DNA of 64,000 bases, taken from NCBI RefSeq assembly GCF_010015585.1, contig NW_022985071.1:894100-958099 (forward strand), written 5' to 3'. Position numbers and translations under genes: made by a program. This DNA comes from Eremomyces bilateralis CBS 781.70. Its lineage: Eukaryota > Ascomycota > Dothideomycetes > Eremomycetales > Eremomycetaceae. The stretch's first letter is position 1. Each line of letters starts with the position of its first letter. Positions 11,434 to 22,754 of this stretch are shown here, one piece after another. Under the pieces are notes generated by a model. The model was given only the letters and a program-made list of their open reading frames with translations. It ran no database searches and had not been told where the DNA came from.

Positions 11434-13866
11434 TCATAGGATCGCGTCCAGGATCGTTTCCCTCAGTTGCTCGATCTTGGTGATCGACTTCTTCAATTCC
11501 ACGTATCTCTCTTTCCAAACCTTCTCATCAACCTCATGATCTTGACCACTGCCGCCGTTCAAAGCTGCATCCGTATCCTCCGCTTGGGATAGAACGAGAT
11601 CGCGCATACCGAACTCCCCGTCCGCGCAGCCCATCGTCGCTCTCCACGATACGTCCCAAATCTCTCGGACTTCTCGGGGAGGAATCATGGCATATTCTTC
11701 TTCGTCGTCGATCGGGCTCTCGAAGCCGTCATCATCGAACCGGAATCGTCGGACCTCCACTCGTTTCAGTGCAGCTCCCGAGTTTGGAAAGGTCACTCCG
11801 GCGCCATCAAATCGGGCCGTGGACAGATCAAATTTATCGCTGAGACCAAGCCATGATGCCGCCCGAATTACATCGGTACGCTGAACAGACTCCCCGTTGT
11901 CGGGGCCATCTTCGCGGAGGGTACGTTGGATGCCCATTTTACTCAACATCTCCTCCGCAAGTGCTTTCGCTTCCGTGCTCTTCAATCGCTTCCTCCCGTT
12001 GCTCAGGCCCGACACGACGGCACGAAGAAGATCGGCCGAAAGGGCGCGTAACAGCAGACGTCGACAATTGACCACCTGCGGTTCCCGTGCGTCGGCCTCG
12101 GACCCGGTTGCACGAGAAGGGGGGTCGAGAGATATGTCCCGCGCATCACCCGCGGCAGGGATGCTGCCGGGTGTGATTCCATTGTTCGATTTGCTACTCG
12201 TCTCTCCGTTCAATATAACTGCGGGTGCCACAAGATGAACCGGCCCACCGGTATGTTTGGGGACCTGAAGCTGCAGTCGTTCACGCGGACGTTCGGAACG
12301 CGTCGTGGGTGTCGCATTGGCCGAATTTTCCGCCACTGCCGACTGTGGTGTTGGGTCCGGATCCGGACTAACGAAAGTATTATCCCCCAGAGCATCGGTA
12401 GATTTCGAAGATCGATCGGGTACGGTAAACGTATTTCGGACTTGTTCGGCCGGCGAACTCTCTCTCTGCCTCGGGTTCGCAGGGAAAGTACCAAACTGAC
12501 CATTTTGCACGGCACGATTCGGAGGCCGACCCCTAAACCTCCCATTTGCCCCGGATCCCGTCGACCAGGCGGAGGAGACATTGGGATGGTGGGCTCTCTT
12601 TGGGCGCCGTTTCATGGACGGGGTCATGGCAGATCGGGGTTCTTCGAAATCTGGCTGTGGAACGGGTGGATCCATGGCAGACATAGGATGAGGCGTTATT
12701 GCGTCCTGCGCGTTGACCCGCCATTTGTAGGTTTGTGTGACAGATGCAGCCGACTGCGATGTCGGTGCGGGAAGCAGATGAGCAGGAACCAGGGCGGATC
12801 CAGGACCCCACGGATTGGCACTATTGATATATCCATCATCCGGGTGCGCGCTGAATGGAATAGCACTCGTTGGAAAATCGGCCTGGTCAAATGCGGTTGA
12901 ATTCTGGAAGTCTAACGAGGTATCCAAATGGACCCGCTTCGGTGGTGGTGCGGATAACTTTTCGGCATCATCATCATGTTCACCAATTTTTCTCCTTCCT
13001 TTCTTCGGTCTCAGTCGGGGATCGAGAGCTCGCAGTGCCGTGTCATCCTCTAAAGGAACCCCATCCCGAGACTCCGGGAGGGACTCATTCGCGGGGGGGA
13101 GTTTGGTGAAATATTCATGCGGCTTCCCATGTAGATATCCGAAGAATGCATCCACATGCAATGCACGCATCCACCGTTTCAAACGGACCGAATATTGTTG
13201 AACTTTTTGTGAACTCTGTCCTTCTTTCGGCTTCTCCACACCCAACTCTTGCACCAGCTCCGTCCATGTCTTGATGTCCTTTCGATCCAATTTCCCAATC
13301 AATTCGAATAACGTCCACGTATTAAAGGCCTTGCCCTCATTCTCCGGAAGTTTTCGAAACCGCTCCCTTAACATGGACGTATCGGTAGAGAGGGGAAAGG
13401 AAGGGTTGCAGTAGAAGATGAACCCGACAAAAGCGTCTTCAATGCTGTTCTCGGTGACGCCTCGGGAAGGTAGCGATCGATCACTTGGTCTGAATAATGG
13501 AGATGGAATCTTCGGACGGTTCGGCGACAACATCGCGCTCGAGTACTGCGGGGGCGTTGACAAGGGTGGGGTCCTCGGAGGGCCGATGGAGACCTCGTTG
13601 AAAAAAGGTTGTGGCATAAGGTGAGGATCGATACTCACGCTTGAATCCGACAGGAAATGCGGAGATGAGGACGGTCTCATCTGTCTCCCTGCCGCTCCCA
13701 TCTGGTCAAGTTCCAGTCTATGTTCGTCCGGAGGAATGCCATGATGTCGAAATTGCGGTTGAACATAGTTTTGAGAACTCCCAGTCGACGCACCATTATG
13801 GAAATGGGTTTGGTGCTGCGAGATTCGAATGGTATGATCTGCGTTGACTGAGTCGCTGAAATCCAT
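11434..13866 (-). CDS. ARS-binding protein 2 (Abp2-like DNA-binding protein), 810 aa
   Basis: A single exon runs from ATG at 13866 to the stop at 11434. The N-terminal 130 residues are Gln/His/Pro/Ser-rich. The ABP2 domain follows at roughly residues 135-260: EDAFVGFIFYCNPSFPL, LRERFRKLP, FELIGKLDRKDIKTW, then the very conserved KVQQYSVRLKRWMRALHVDA and FFGYLHGKPHEYF. Fission yeast Abp2 binds AT-rich autonomously replicating sequences. In filamentous fungi the role is inferred as nuclear DNA binding. A long low-complexity middle carries basic patches (KRRPKRAHH, RFRGRPPNR). A second helical region near residues 610-730 (NCRRLLLRALSADLLRA, EEMLSKMG) also looks conserved. Acidic residues dominate the C-terminus. 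Confidence 0.85.
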   Translation of the reverse strand: MDFSDSVNADHTIRISQHQTHFHNGASTGSSQNYVQPQFRHHGIPPDEHRLELDQMGAAGRQMRPSSSPHFLSDSSVSIDPHLMPQPFFNEVSIGPPRTPPLSTPPQYSSAMLSPNRPKIPSPLFRPSDRSLPSRGVTENSIEDAFVGFIFYCNPSFPLSTDTSMLRERFRKLPENEGKAFNTWTLFELIGKLDRKDIKTWTELVQELGVEKPKEGQSSQKVQQYSVRLKRWMRALHVDAFFGYLHGKPHEYFTKLPPANESLPESRDGVPLEDDTALRALDPRLRPKKGRRKIGEHDDDAEKLSAPPPKRVHLDTSLDFQNSTAFDQADFPTSAIPFSAHPDDGYINSANPWGPGSALVPAHLLPAPTSQSAASVTQTYKWRVNAQDAITPHPMSAMDPPVPQPDFEEPRSAMTPSMKRRPKRAHHPNVSSAWSTGSGANGRFRGRPPNRAVQNGQFGTFPANPRQRESSPAEQVRNTFTVPDRSSKSTDALGDNTFVSPDPDPTPQSAVAENSANATPTTRSERPRERLQLQVPKHTGGPVHLVAPAVILNGETSSKSNNGITPGSIPAAGDARDISLDPPSRATGSEADAREPQVVNCRRLLLRALSADLLRAVVSGLSNGRKRLKSTEAKALAEEMLSKMGIQRTLREDGPDNGESVQRTDVIRAASWLGLSDKFDLSTARFDGAGVTFPNSGAALKRVEVRRFRFDDDGFESPIDDEEEYAMIPPREVREIWDVSWRATMGCADGEFGMRDLVLSQAEDTDAALNGGSGQDHEVDEKVWKERYVELKKSITKIEQLRETILDAIL

Positions 13867-15028
13867 AGAGACTTTCCGGCGCGAGAGATGCGTAATGTAG
13901 CAGCGTCCAGTTCGGCATCGAAAGGCAACGCTGGTTTGGAACTTAAGATTTAAACCTTCAATAGGCTGACAAAGGCCTTAGGTTATAATGGATCTATTCA
14001 AGTTGTATAATCATCTCGACTTCTTGAACGAGTTTGTAAGTGCGCGCAGATACCGGACGGAAGAGAACTGGGTGCCCAATATAAGCCAAGGATACATAGC
14101 ATCCAGGTTCACGAACGATGTAGTCGGATGATTATACAGTAAGGTGGAATGATGCGGTAATAACAACGCTGGACTTTATGAATATGACTAGGACTGAACT
14201 CGATGAAGTCCCCAGCCAGGCGTCTGGAGTTGCCTTCGGAGTTTAGAATTCAGATGAAGCAGAGGTGTCGTCAGGAACTCAGGTCGGTCTGAGTTCTGAC
14301 GGTCTGAGGTCAGGGCCGGGGGTCCGGGGAAGCACCAGCCATATCGCAGGGGTCGATGTGGCGCCGATGGGGCTAGTGCTTCTATTCTTAGAATCGTCTG
14401 TCTGACCCTTTCGTTCTATGCATGATGAAGTTAAGAGTCTTCAAACTGTTTACGGAGTACTATCATTTCCATTTCGACGCGGGGATAGCACGCGAAGAAA
14501 CCGCGTGAATGTCACACCACTATTGGAAGGACCAGTGGCGAGGGTGTGTTGTTCCATTGAGCTATCGTCTAGACACCAGATACAATGGAAACCATCCTCC
14601 GCTATCCATGCCCTGACTCCTGCATTCCACTAGAAAGTCGGCCGAGTGTGGTTTGTGGTTTTCGGATAGGTCTAGGGATAAATAATAACACCGGTAAGTC
14701 TATAATAGTACAGGTATATTCCAGAATTCATTCTGTTTCTTTCTTTGAGTTGCCTCTTGAATCGTTGGGCAACCGTACCAAGTTTTAACAAAACGGTCAT
14801 GCATCGTACAACCAATCGTCCGGCATTATTTTTGAGGATTTTACCAGTCTCTACTATAATGGTTCGGTATAAGACAAATTTATCCATTCGTTTTCCTCAG
14901 TTCATCGTCTTTCATATCCCCCATCAAATCGCTTAAACGCCGATGTTGGTCGGATCGCGCTTTCTTCTGTTATAGGACGGCATGTTACTTCTAGATACAC
15001 ATCATCCGAGTATCTCTTCGTCAGCATC
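13867..15028. other. intergenic spacer
   Basis: This is upstream of the ABP2 gene (start 13866) and upstream of the putative secreted-protein gene. Frames are short and unsupported. Confidence 0.45.
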
Positions 15029-15882
15029 ATGGCCCCAATTTCGCGACTGATGCCATCAGTTCTAGTTGCTGCTTGGCAAGCCACAGGATCTCAATCCATA
15101 CGATCAACGGCACTCAACCACCGCTCAATCTTACTGGCCACCACTTGAACGAATCTGCAATTACCGCAGAGAGTTCAATGGTTGCGAAGGCTATCAACAA
15201 TGACAATGATACTCCCCTCACTCGGCTTCATCATCTGGACGCTTTGACTCTTCAGGGAATCGCTAATCCAATCAACCCGAACAGAAGACCTGAAAATTCC
15301 CACATGAACACCGCAAACGACGAAAGGGTAAGGAATCCTTTGAACCCTACGATACCATTGAACCATCGATGGCGGACTTCACATGCGGATGGAGAAGTTT
15401 CTGGGGCGAAGAAGTTCGGACTCAGACAGGGCGATTGTCTCAGCAGCGAGATCACCACCGAAGAAACCGAGAAGGCCATCGAATACTACTGCAAAAAAGG
15501 TATCAAGGTAACCGGAAATGACCAAAACTGGTCCGAAAGGTCGCGAGCGAGGCTTCAAGCACGGCAATATTTTCCTCACGGGCGGAGCGTTCATGCATAT
15601 ATCGCAAGCATTCTGATGGACTCGGGAACCGATTACTACGTGGATCAGGAGACGTGCGAAACCCAATTCGGGAAATTGGTCGATAGGTGTGCGGGACAAG
15701 GGCATGGAGTTGGCATGATGCGGCAGTGGCTTCCCGCCGAGGAAGGCCGGTGGATAGGGTTCGGTATCAAAGCGAAGGTCGACGGCATGCCGTGGCATCG
15801 AAACCATGAGTATTCCAAGTATGTGAAACCTGGGATGTCGCGTGAGCCGGGTCTAGAAGTGCAGTGGATGGGATCGGACTAG
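15029..15882 (+). CDS. putative secreted protein; start region uncertain
   Basis: An open frame of about 295 codons ends at 15882 but has no ATG before 15178. A methionine-led, signal-peptide-like stretch (MAPISRLMPSVLVAAW) starts at 15029 in a neighbouring frame and runs directly into it, so the reading frame appears to be discontinuous near 15070. The body has two N-glycosylation sequons (NGT, NLT) close to the N-terminus and a C-terminal Cys-containing domain (GDCLSS, EYYCKK, DQETCETQFGKLVDRC, then RWIGFGIKA). That cysteine spacing resembles small secreted fungal glycoproteins, but I recognise no named family. Whether the frame change is an unrecognised intron, a sequence error or real decay cannot be told here. 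Confidence 0.45.
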
Positions 15883-16526
15883 AGATGATCACTTGCAATT
15901 CGGTTGACATGTATTTATTCCACCATGTCCTGTATCTACATGACTGTTGTCTCAGCGCCCCAATCAGTTTTGAAACATTCCAAACCTTGACACTGAACTT
16001 ATTCCATCCGCTTTGAACCAATTTCGGTATTTCACCCGGTGCCGGCCTATTGCACTAGCCTCCGGGATCTTACTTCGGTTTCACGTCCTCAATATTTTCG
16101 TGACGGTTTTCGCAGGCCATGCTTTTTTATGCCGACATGCTCCGACTTCTATTCCTCACGTCGAGTTTATATGACCAAAGAGGCGAATGAGCGAATGGGA
16201 TGTTGAATGACGAGGGACAGCCTAGTGCCGAGGTTACAGCCAAGGCCGAGATTAGATGCTGCAACTCGCCCTGGATGTCTGGTGAGCTCATCGGGCTCAT
16301 TACGCTTGAATGTTTTAATAATGGGATTTTATCGCATTCATTCCTCGTGGAACATCTTGGAAATTTGATCTATCATCTCCTTTCTCCCCCGTGTCTACCA
16401 TATTTCATTTTCTTTCCCTTCGCTCATTTTCTCCATTGAACCTCAGGATTTGTTGAATCTCCACCGTGATACCCCTCCGAAATACCGCACCCTACCAGCC
16501 TGATCCCCTGACGTACATCGGCAACC
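15883..16526. other. intergenic region and carrier promoter
   Basis: No gene is seen. The last 150 bp before the carrier ATG at 16527 are pyrimidine-rich (16380-16440), as is common just upstream of fungal transcription starts. Confidence 0.4.
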
Positions 16527-17805
16527 ATGTCGAACGTAAACAACGAGAAGAGGACCAACCTGCCAGTTGCGACGCCGAGTACGGCAGCACAACAGAGCGA
16601 CAATGTTGCTCACGCCCTCGCCGGCGCTGGGGGAGGACTTCTCTCCATGGCCTTGACGTATGTGCCTTCCCGTCAAACCAGCATGTGAAATCCGCCGTAT
16701 GACCGAATGGTCGCCTGATGCGCGGAACGAGAACAACCACAACTTTCATCCGGATTCCTCTCAACTACCCGAACATGAACCCGATAAAGCATACAGATTC
16801 CTCCGGAATACGAGTACCGCGCTAACCAGCCTTCGCCTTTCAGATATCCTCTCATCACGCTCTCCACCCGCGCCCAAGTCGAGTCGAAACGTGCACAAAC
16901 CGGTACTTTAGACGCTGCGAAGCGCATCGTCCAAAGAGAAGGCCTTGCAGGTCTCTACGCTGGTCTTGATAGCGCCCTGTTTGGAATTAGCGTCACCAAC
17001 TTCGTGTACTACTACTGTCAGTGCCTCCACCCTCCGCCCGTCGAATGCGCGACTTTCTAACGTTTCGCTATACGCAGGGTACGAATGGACTCGGTCAACT
17101 TTCGAGGCTGCTGCCGAAAAGGCTGGCCGGAGCAAAAAGCTTACCACGGTCGAAACCATGATCGCTGGAGCGGTCGCTGGCTCGGCCACCGTGCTCATCA
17201 CCAACCCCATCTGGGTGGTCAACACCCGGATGACAGCACGCAAGTCCGATGCCGAGGAAGTCCTCCCTGGTGGAGCGGACGGTAAGCCCAAGAGGAAGCC
17301 GGGCACCCTCGCGACGTTCGCGGCCATCATCAAGGAAGAAGGATTCAGCAAGCTCTTCGCGGGCGTGCTTCCGGCCTTGGTGCTCGTCATCAACCCGATC
17401 CTACAATACACCTTCTTCGAACAGTTGAAGAACACGTTGGAAAAGAAGAGGAGGGTAACACCGACCGACAGCTTCTACCTCGGTGCCCTCGGAAAACTGC
17501 TGGCCACCAGCATCACCTACCCTTACATCACGGTCAAGAGCCGAATGCACGTCGCCGGCAAAGACGGCCCGAAGGAAGGCATCTTCAGCAGCCTTAACCG
17601 AATCCTGAATGAGGAAGGATGGACCGGACTTTATGGAGGTAGGTGATAATACGGCCTGAGGTTGTTCTGAACTACTGACTGATGCGCTGCAGGCATTGGA
17701 CCCAAGGTCACCCAGAGCGTGCTCACGGCGGCGCTCCTGTTCGCATTCAAGGATGCTCTGTATAACGTTACCGTCAAAGCCAGGCGATCCATCGCCAAGA
17801 AGTAA
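16527..17805 (+). CDS. ANT1: peroxisomal adenine nucleotide carrier (Ant1/PMP47 family), 325 aa
   Basis: Four exons (16527-16657, 16844-17016, 17078-17638, 17693-17805) give 325 aa, the usual size for a mitochondrial-carrier-family protein. Three repeats each carry the signature region: YPLITLSTRAQVESKR in repeat 1, NPIWVVNTRMTARKS in repeat 2 and YPYITVKSRMHVAG in repeat 3. PLxTLxTRAQ followed by PIWVVNTR is characteristic of the PMP47/ANT1/PXN branch, which exchanges cytosolic ATP for peroxisomal AMP to feed acyl-CoA synthesis and beta-oxidation. Six transmembrane helices are expected; GLYAGLDSALFGISVTNFVY and GVLPALVLVINPILQY are clear ones. The first intron, 186 bp, is longer than its neighbours. 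The C-terminal ARRSIAKK is basic. Confidence 0.9.
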
Positions 17806-19109
17806 ATCACGAACTTAGTAGGGAAATACGGGACGCTTAGACCGTTCCTCAAGCGGAGCGGCTGATGGATGCGCTACGATACGGCGGAAGGATTAGATGT
17901 AAGATGGTGCATTTACATGGAATATCAAGATTATTGACCATCACGGGTGGAGGAGGAAAACGGGACCAAGTCCGCGTACTTGGTGAGGATTTAAGCATCA
18001 TCACTTGATTGTTCATAAATACCTATATTTCAGCCCCCTGTGAATAGACTTGTACAAGAGAATTAGCCAGCACTCCATTTCATAAACCATATATTCTGTT
18101 TTGGTGACGACCCATCCCCGTACTGCAGCCATTTTCACATTTGAGGGTTGTATGGAGACGGGGAGCCATCTAGATTAGAAAAAATCATGGAGATGAAGCA
18201 TATCCCCTGGGCTTCAAAACTTATTAGTCATATGGTACTTCGACTCCCTCTCTAGATTCTGGGGTTGCACAACAAAGGAAAAATGATATCAATTTCTTAG
18301 CCATTGATTAGCTATCTTGGTTGGCAAATTCGATACCTATGACATATGCCTCCAGGGCAGTAGTGAGTAGTTATTGGCATGAATAGAGATCTTAAGTCCA
18401 CTTTCATTATTTGGGCTATAGCTATGGACTGGAAGTGGTGCATCATGCCCTCCTCAGTCTGTAGTCGGCATGTCAAGACTCAAGGGTATTGGAATTCTGA
18501 CGAGCGTCAAGCACTTCATCCAAGACAACGAAAGGTTGGAGTAGGGATTGATCTCAACTTCTCAAGCATAGTGGCATAGCAAAGTAGCGAAATAGTTACA
18601 CGAATTATGCAACTCCAGAGTCCAGAACACAATACTAAGGGCCACAGCATTATCCAGTTACTAGTTTTTCTATCAATGGGAGCAACATAGAGATTTTGGG
18701 CGAAGCGAAACCTAGAACCAACAACCATCAAATTTCAGGGGTAGAGAACAGAAGAAGGAAAAGGATCACGTGATTTAAAACAATAGCTCCCAGCTCCTTT
18801 CACCTGCCTGCGTGACGGAATCACAGGCTCTGTAATTACCGAGTACATGAATATGTTTTGGCATGGTGAATGATGATTGATTCGACTATCTCTATCCGCT
18901 TCGGAGGATGTTGTTCTGCTAATGCTACTGTGCTACCTAAGCTACCGTGTTTCTGTTCCGTAGCATTAATTAATTGTCCACTAGATGCTCATTGAAAAAG
19001 AGATACTGCTTCAAATCAACAATAACACACCAAAATTTAATGAAACTCGCTGAGATCACGCTCAAGCTTGGCACGATCAATTCCAAATGAATAAAAAATA
19101 AAAATATAA
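17806..19109. other. gene-free stretch, start of a gene-poor tract
   Basis: Only short unsupported frames occur. The DNA is visibly A+T-richer than the flanking genes. It ends at the tRNA-Ser terminator. Confidence 0.45.
19080..19109 (-). terminator. RNA polymerase III T-tract terminator of the tRNA gene
   Basis: On the minus strand, immediately after the tRNA, the sequence reads GTTATATTTTTATTTTTTATT, giving T5 and T6 runs as expected for a Pol III terminator. Confidence 0.75.
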
Positions 19110-19211
19110 CGACACGGGCAGGACTCGAACCTGCGACCCCGAAGGGATATGCTGACTGATCGCTGACTAAGCGCTTCTAGGCATACGCATTAACCGCTCT
19201 GCCACCGTGCC
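19110..19211 (-). tRNA. tRNA-Ser(AGA) with a 21-nt intron
   Basis: The 102-nt sequence folds as a class II tRNA. The acceptor stem is GGCACGG paired with CCGTGTC (one G-U) with discriminator G. The D arm has a 3-bp GCA/TGC stem as in serine tRNAs. The anticodon stem TATGC/GCATA carries the loop C-T-AGA-A, a short CCC/GGG variable arm follows, and the T arm is GCAGG-TTCGAGT-CCTGC. The intron occupies 19154-19174, at the canonical position one base 3' of the anticodon. The internal A box (TGGCAGAGCGG) and B box (GGTTCGAGTCC) are intact. It decodes UCU and, after A34-to-inosine editing, other UCN codons. Confidence 0.92.
19154..19174 (-). other. intron within tRNA-Ser(AGA)
   Basis: Twenty-one nucleotides interrupt the anticodon loop between positions 37 and 38. 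Removal leaves a 7-nt loop and a perfect 5-bp stem. Confidence 0.85.
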
Positions 19212-20154
19212 ATTTGATGAAATAAATTTGAAAATATCGAATAAGTACCAAAAACCAGTCTTGGGGACTGGAGTTAGGGACCGATTATCCGAATATATTG
19301 AATGCAATGAATTGTTAGTATTGTGCGCCAACCGCCAAGGCACAAGTAACCCCAGTTCCCCACTGACCATCAGTATTCCCACCTGGCTAAGTAGAAAGCG
19401 AAACCTCGATTCATGATCATCCAATCATCACTGCTGTGATGTGGGGGCTGGTCCGCTACTATAGCTCCATGCCTACACTCGCTATACCGACCACCGACTG
19501 CCAATATATCACTTCTATTGTTTTGCGTGTGAGAGTCTAGGGGTATGCTTCATACGCATCAAAATTGCCCACTTGGAGCGAATGAACTCCTCCAGCTGTC
19601 AATAACTTCGATGCCCGGGAGATATACTCCCTGGCCATCGACTTTCTCACCAAGATTGCCTATCAGGGATTGAAGGGAGTAATGCCACCTCACCTTGGAC
19701 GCCTTCCTCTGGCCTATACAAACGAGGACTCATATCGACTGAACTGACTAAAACGAAGTATGAAACACTGATTCTGCACGTCCAAGGCTAGAAGGTGTCG
19801 GAAGGTGATCTGGGGGTATACTTTAACATCCAGTATCATTCTTTCAGTCATCGCCAGTTACATACCGTACTTCCCAGCCTCATGATCCCATCCAACCACT
19901 GTGTCGCAATCACTTTGTCAACGCCAGTTGGCCAATCATCGTACAGGAATGCCTTGATCCCGTGTTGAGTGTCTGGTTTGGGACGTTCGTCGGACTGCAG
20001 GTATTCTTTTGGCTTTTTCAGTTCTTACTTTCGTTCACTTTTTCTCCCGCTCTCTTCTTTTCTCATTTTCCACTTCACCGAACATCCTTAGTCTTCGCGC
20101 TGTATTGAAATTTACCTTATCCTCAAACAGCTTACGAACAATCTGATATCCATT
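19212..20154. other. gene-free stretch 5' of the tRNA gene
   Basis: No supportable gene. A pyrimidine-rich run (TTTTTC, CTCTCTTCTTTTCTC) at about 20010-20070 precedes the decayed locus and looks like an old promoter. Confidence 0.4.
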
Positions 20155-20711
20155 ATGGCATCATCTATTCAAACTGGCATGAAGCAGGACGGTGTTCTAT
20201 CACCTAATCCAGTGAGCCTCCTTGTTCCCACGAAACGAACCGTTGATTCTCGTTCCCTTCCCTCTCCCCGTATTGTATAGGATGAGTCTAGGTCATAGCG
20301 TACCGAGCATGGTGAACCATCAGTGTTCCTCTCACAACGCGTCCGCAGCGACGACCGAGAATTGACCGAAAGGTCCGATGAACGAGTCAACGCACCGGCG
20401 GATCATGCGATCGACCGAGGTGGCTTAAGTGCCGCTACATCCCAAAAGACCTGCGTGGTCGATGTGAACGAGATGATATTTCTCGAGCAAGCTGCTCGAA
20501 ATGGAGACGAAGGTTCAGTCTCAAGGAACTGGGATCCTCTTTGTGAGCCAACAATCTCATCTCAAGTCACTCTACCTGGCATTTGACAGTATATAACAAT
20601 CAAGAAGACGATCAAGAAGAGTAGATGGAAGATCAGGTGCATGCCGGCCCATTTAACGAAGTTGCTGCACTTCAAACACCAGTGAGCATATCTTCGATGA
20701 CATCGCACCTT

Positions 20712-20762
20712 TTGGATGCATGACACCTTTAGATGTCACCTTCGCGCATTTTTGGATGCATT
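20712..20762 (+). repeat. short direct repeat pair (TTTTGGATGCAT)
   Basis: Two copies of TTTTGGATGCAT lie about 37 bp apart, within the decayed tract. No function is evident. Confidence 0.55.
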
Positions 20763-21390
20763 GAAATCTCGGTGAAAAGTGATAATTGAGCCTTACTTTC
20801 CAGGGAAGTGGTGGTTCGAGGGCTCGAGTCAAAAAATTGTCTTTCTCTTTCAAGTCTTTTGCCCTCGGCCTCCCTCTCTTAATAAGTCCAACTTTCTTTG
20901 ACATACTATATATCCTCTTTTATGATTATCAGAACATCCTTATTTTCAATACATCTAACTCGACAGTGGCTTGACCACCTCAATCAGGTGTATTACAACA
21001 AATAAATCAAATTTCCTTTTGTCACATTGAAATGACTCAGTCAACTGAAAACGATCACACACCGAATTTTTGGAAAACGTGCCTTGGTGACTAAATGATT
21101 AAAACAGCTAGGCCTGCCAAATCGGCGGGAGTAAGCCAAATAAACTCTATCTCTACGAACCCTAACTCAAAGGAACACACAGTCGCTAATGAACATGGTT
21201 CTCTCTCAGCCCTCACGGAGACTATACGCAAGAAAAGAATGGTGGCTCTTCCAATACTAACCCTCCGGCCACCCTCCCAACACCGCTCACTGCGTGGGCC
21301 ACTGGAAAGCGACCAGTTGAGGATGTGGCAGAACAAAGCGACCCCAACGTCCAGCAGTCAAATGCAGAGGTTGTTGAAAAGGTGGTCGTC

Positions 21391-21514
21391 AGCCTGTTGG
21401 ACGACAGCGATAACGACGAGGAATTCGCTCCCGAAGATTCCGACCTTGAAAAGGTGGTTATCAGTCTGTTGGACGACAGCTATAACGACAAGGAGTTCGC
21501 TCTCGAAGATTCCG
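21391..21514 (+). repeat. coding tandem repeat, about 70 bp unit, two copies
   Basis: Two imperfect copies both encode the consensus VV(V/I)SLLDDS(D/Y)ND(E/K)EFA(P/L)EDSD. They lie in the decayed locus. Confidence 0.7.
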
Positions 21515-22754
21515 ATGTTTCGGACTTAGAAGATGACAAAGTCGACCACGAGTCGCCCGAGGAGAACACGACAGCATCAGCCAGCACAGCTCCAGTTACT
21601 CCGCCCCCTCCTCCGAATGGCACGACTTCCAGTCAGATCCCGATCGGTTTTTATGACCTTGAGAGCTCCACCTGGACAGGAGTCGAATTCGGCCCGGCTC
21701 AGGTTGATATGTCTGACATCACACAAGCCCAAAAAGACATGTCGATAGATCGACTTCGAAACGCATGGCTACTCATATTTTCAACGATCCGGTCTCTTTT
21801 AAACGGCACCCGAAGGCTCTATACATTCGACCAAAAACATCCATTCTTACACCGATGGGGCAATTGGTTTCGCCTTATTCCAGTCGATGTCTTCATGCGC
21901 GAGACGCTTGGAAGGATTCCGTTGGAAACCCAAGTGGTCCTCGGGAAACCGGATCTTACAGTTCAAGATTTGTAGGACAAGATTGCGCGACGGCCTATCG
22001 AAGAGCTCGTGTCCCGCGGCGCCTACCTCGATTTAGTCGAGCCGACTCAAGGCGATCAAGAGATGGGGATCTACGTCGGTGCCGTATGTTCCGACCTTGG
22101 TTTTCTGATGCGCTGGTTGGCTTATGCCCGGGCAGCCCGAAAAGGCAAGCCATATAAAGACTGCCCCGGAACTCACGTCAGCTATATCGTCGAGAAGCAG
22201 GGCATCCCACATCTGCGCGCGCTCGCGGTGAATGCATCATCCTCATCTTTCGCGCTCTGCACTGAAAGTATGCTGGTAGTGTTTTTCAATACCGTTCGAA
22301 TCCCCTCCGAAGGGAGATTTTATCTGCCTCTTATTCTAGAGTGGATGATAATCATACAAGGTCGACTGGCCCAGGCATCTCTCGGTCTCCCGCTCCTGAA
22401 TTGCATTACCCTGAATCTAACCTGGTCCTGGAGGCGGATGAACAGCGATTTCTCTTAGCGTCGCCCAAAGACATGATCTACCACAACTGCTCGTTCGTCA
22501 TTCTGAAGGACGACAAATATCTGCTCTAGGACTATGACTCGAACAAGTCTGGGATGGGAAGCGATCCTTTATGTAGGAACTGCTGGCAGTACAGGGCGAT
22601 ATCTCTGCATTCGGCATTTGAACGAAGACATAGGGTAAATACCTTCCAATCCCGCGCCCATCGAGCCGAGATTACCACGATGGACGCCGAAAATGATAAG
22701 CGATGGAACCTGGCACAAGTGAGGGCCCAGCTGGCGCAAGCTGGGGCATCCTAA

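Larger units (their letters stand above)
20155..22754 (+). pseudogene. decayed gene(s) with a tandem acidic repeat and GIY-YIG-like region
   Basis: An ATG at 20155 opens MASSIQTGMKQDGVLSPNP, then a 69-bp GTGAGC...TATAG intron, then an in-frame TAG. Further open segments follow at 20299-20586, 21191-21975, 21976-22458 and, in another frame, about 22341-22754. The 21.3-21.5 kb part has a tandem acidic repeat (VVVSLLDDSDNDEEFAPEDS then VVISLLDDSYNDKEFALEDS). The 22.0-22.2 kb part reads MGIYVGAV...GFLMRWLAYARAARKGK, which resembles the N-terminal GIY...YxG and Arg of GIY-YIG nuclease-like domains in fungal lineage-specific proteins. Three frame-interrupting stops are all TAG, as expected from CAG-to-TAG changes, and at least one frame change is present. 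I cannot say whether this was one gene or two. The GIY-YIG call is tentative. Confidence 0.5.

Noticed and set aside
12235-12900. 221-codon plus-strand frame inside ABP2
   Set aside because: Antisense shadow of a conserved single-exon gene; Arg-rich composition reflects the complementary strand.
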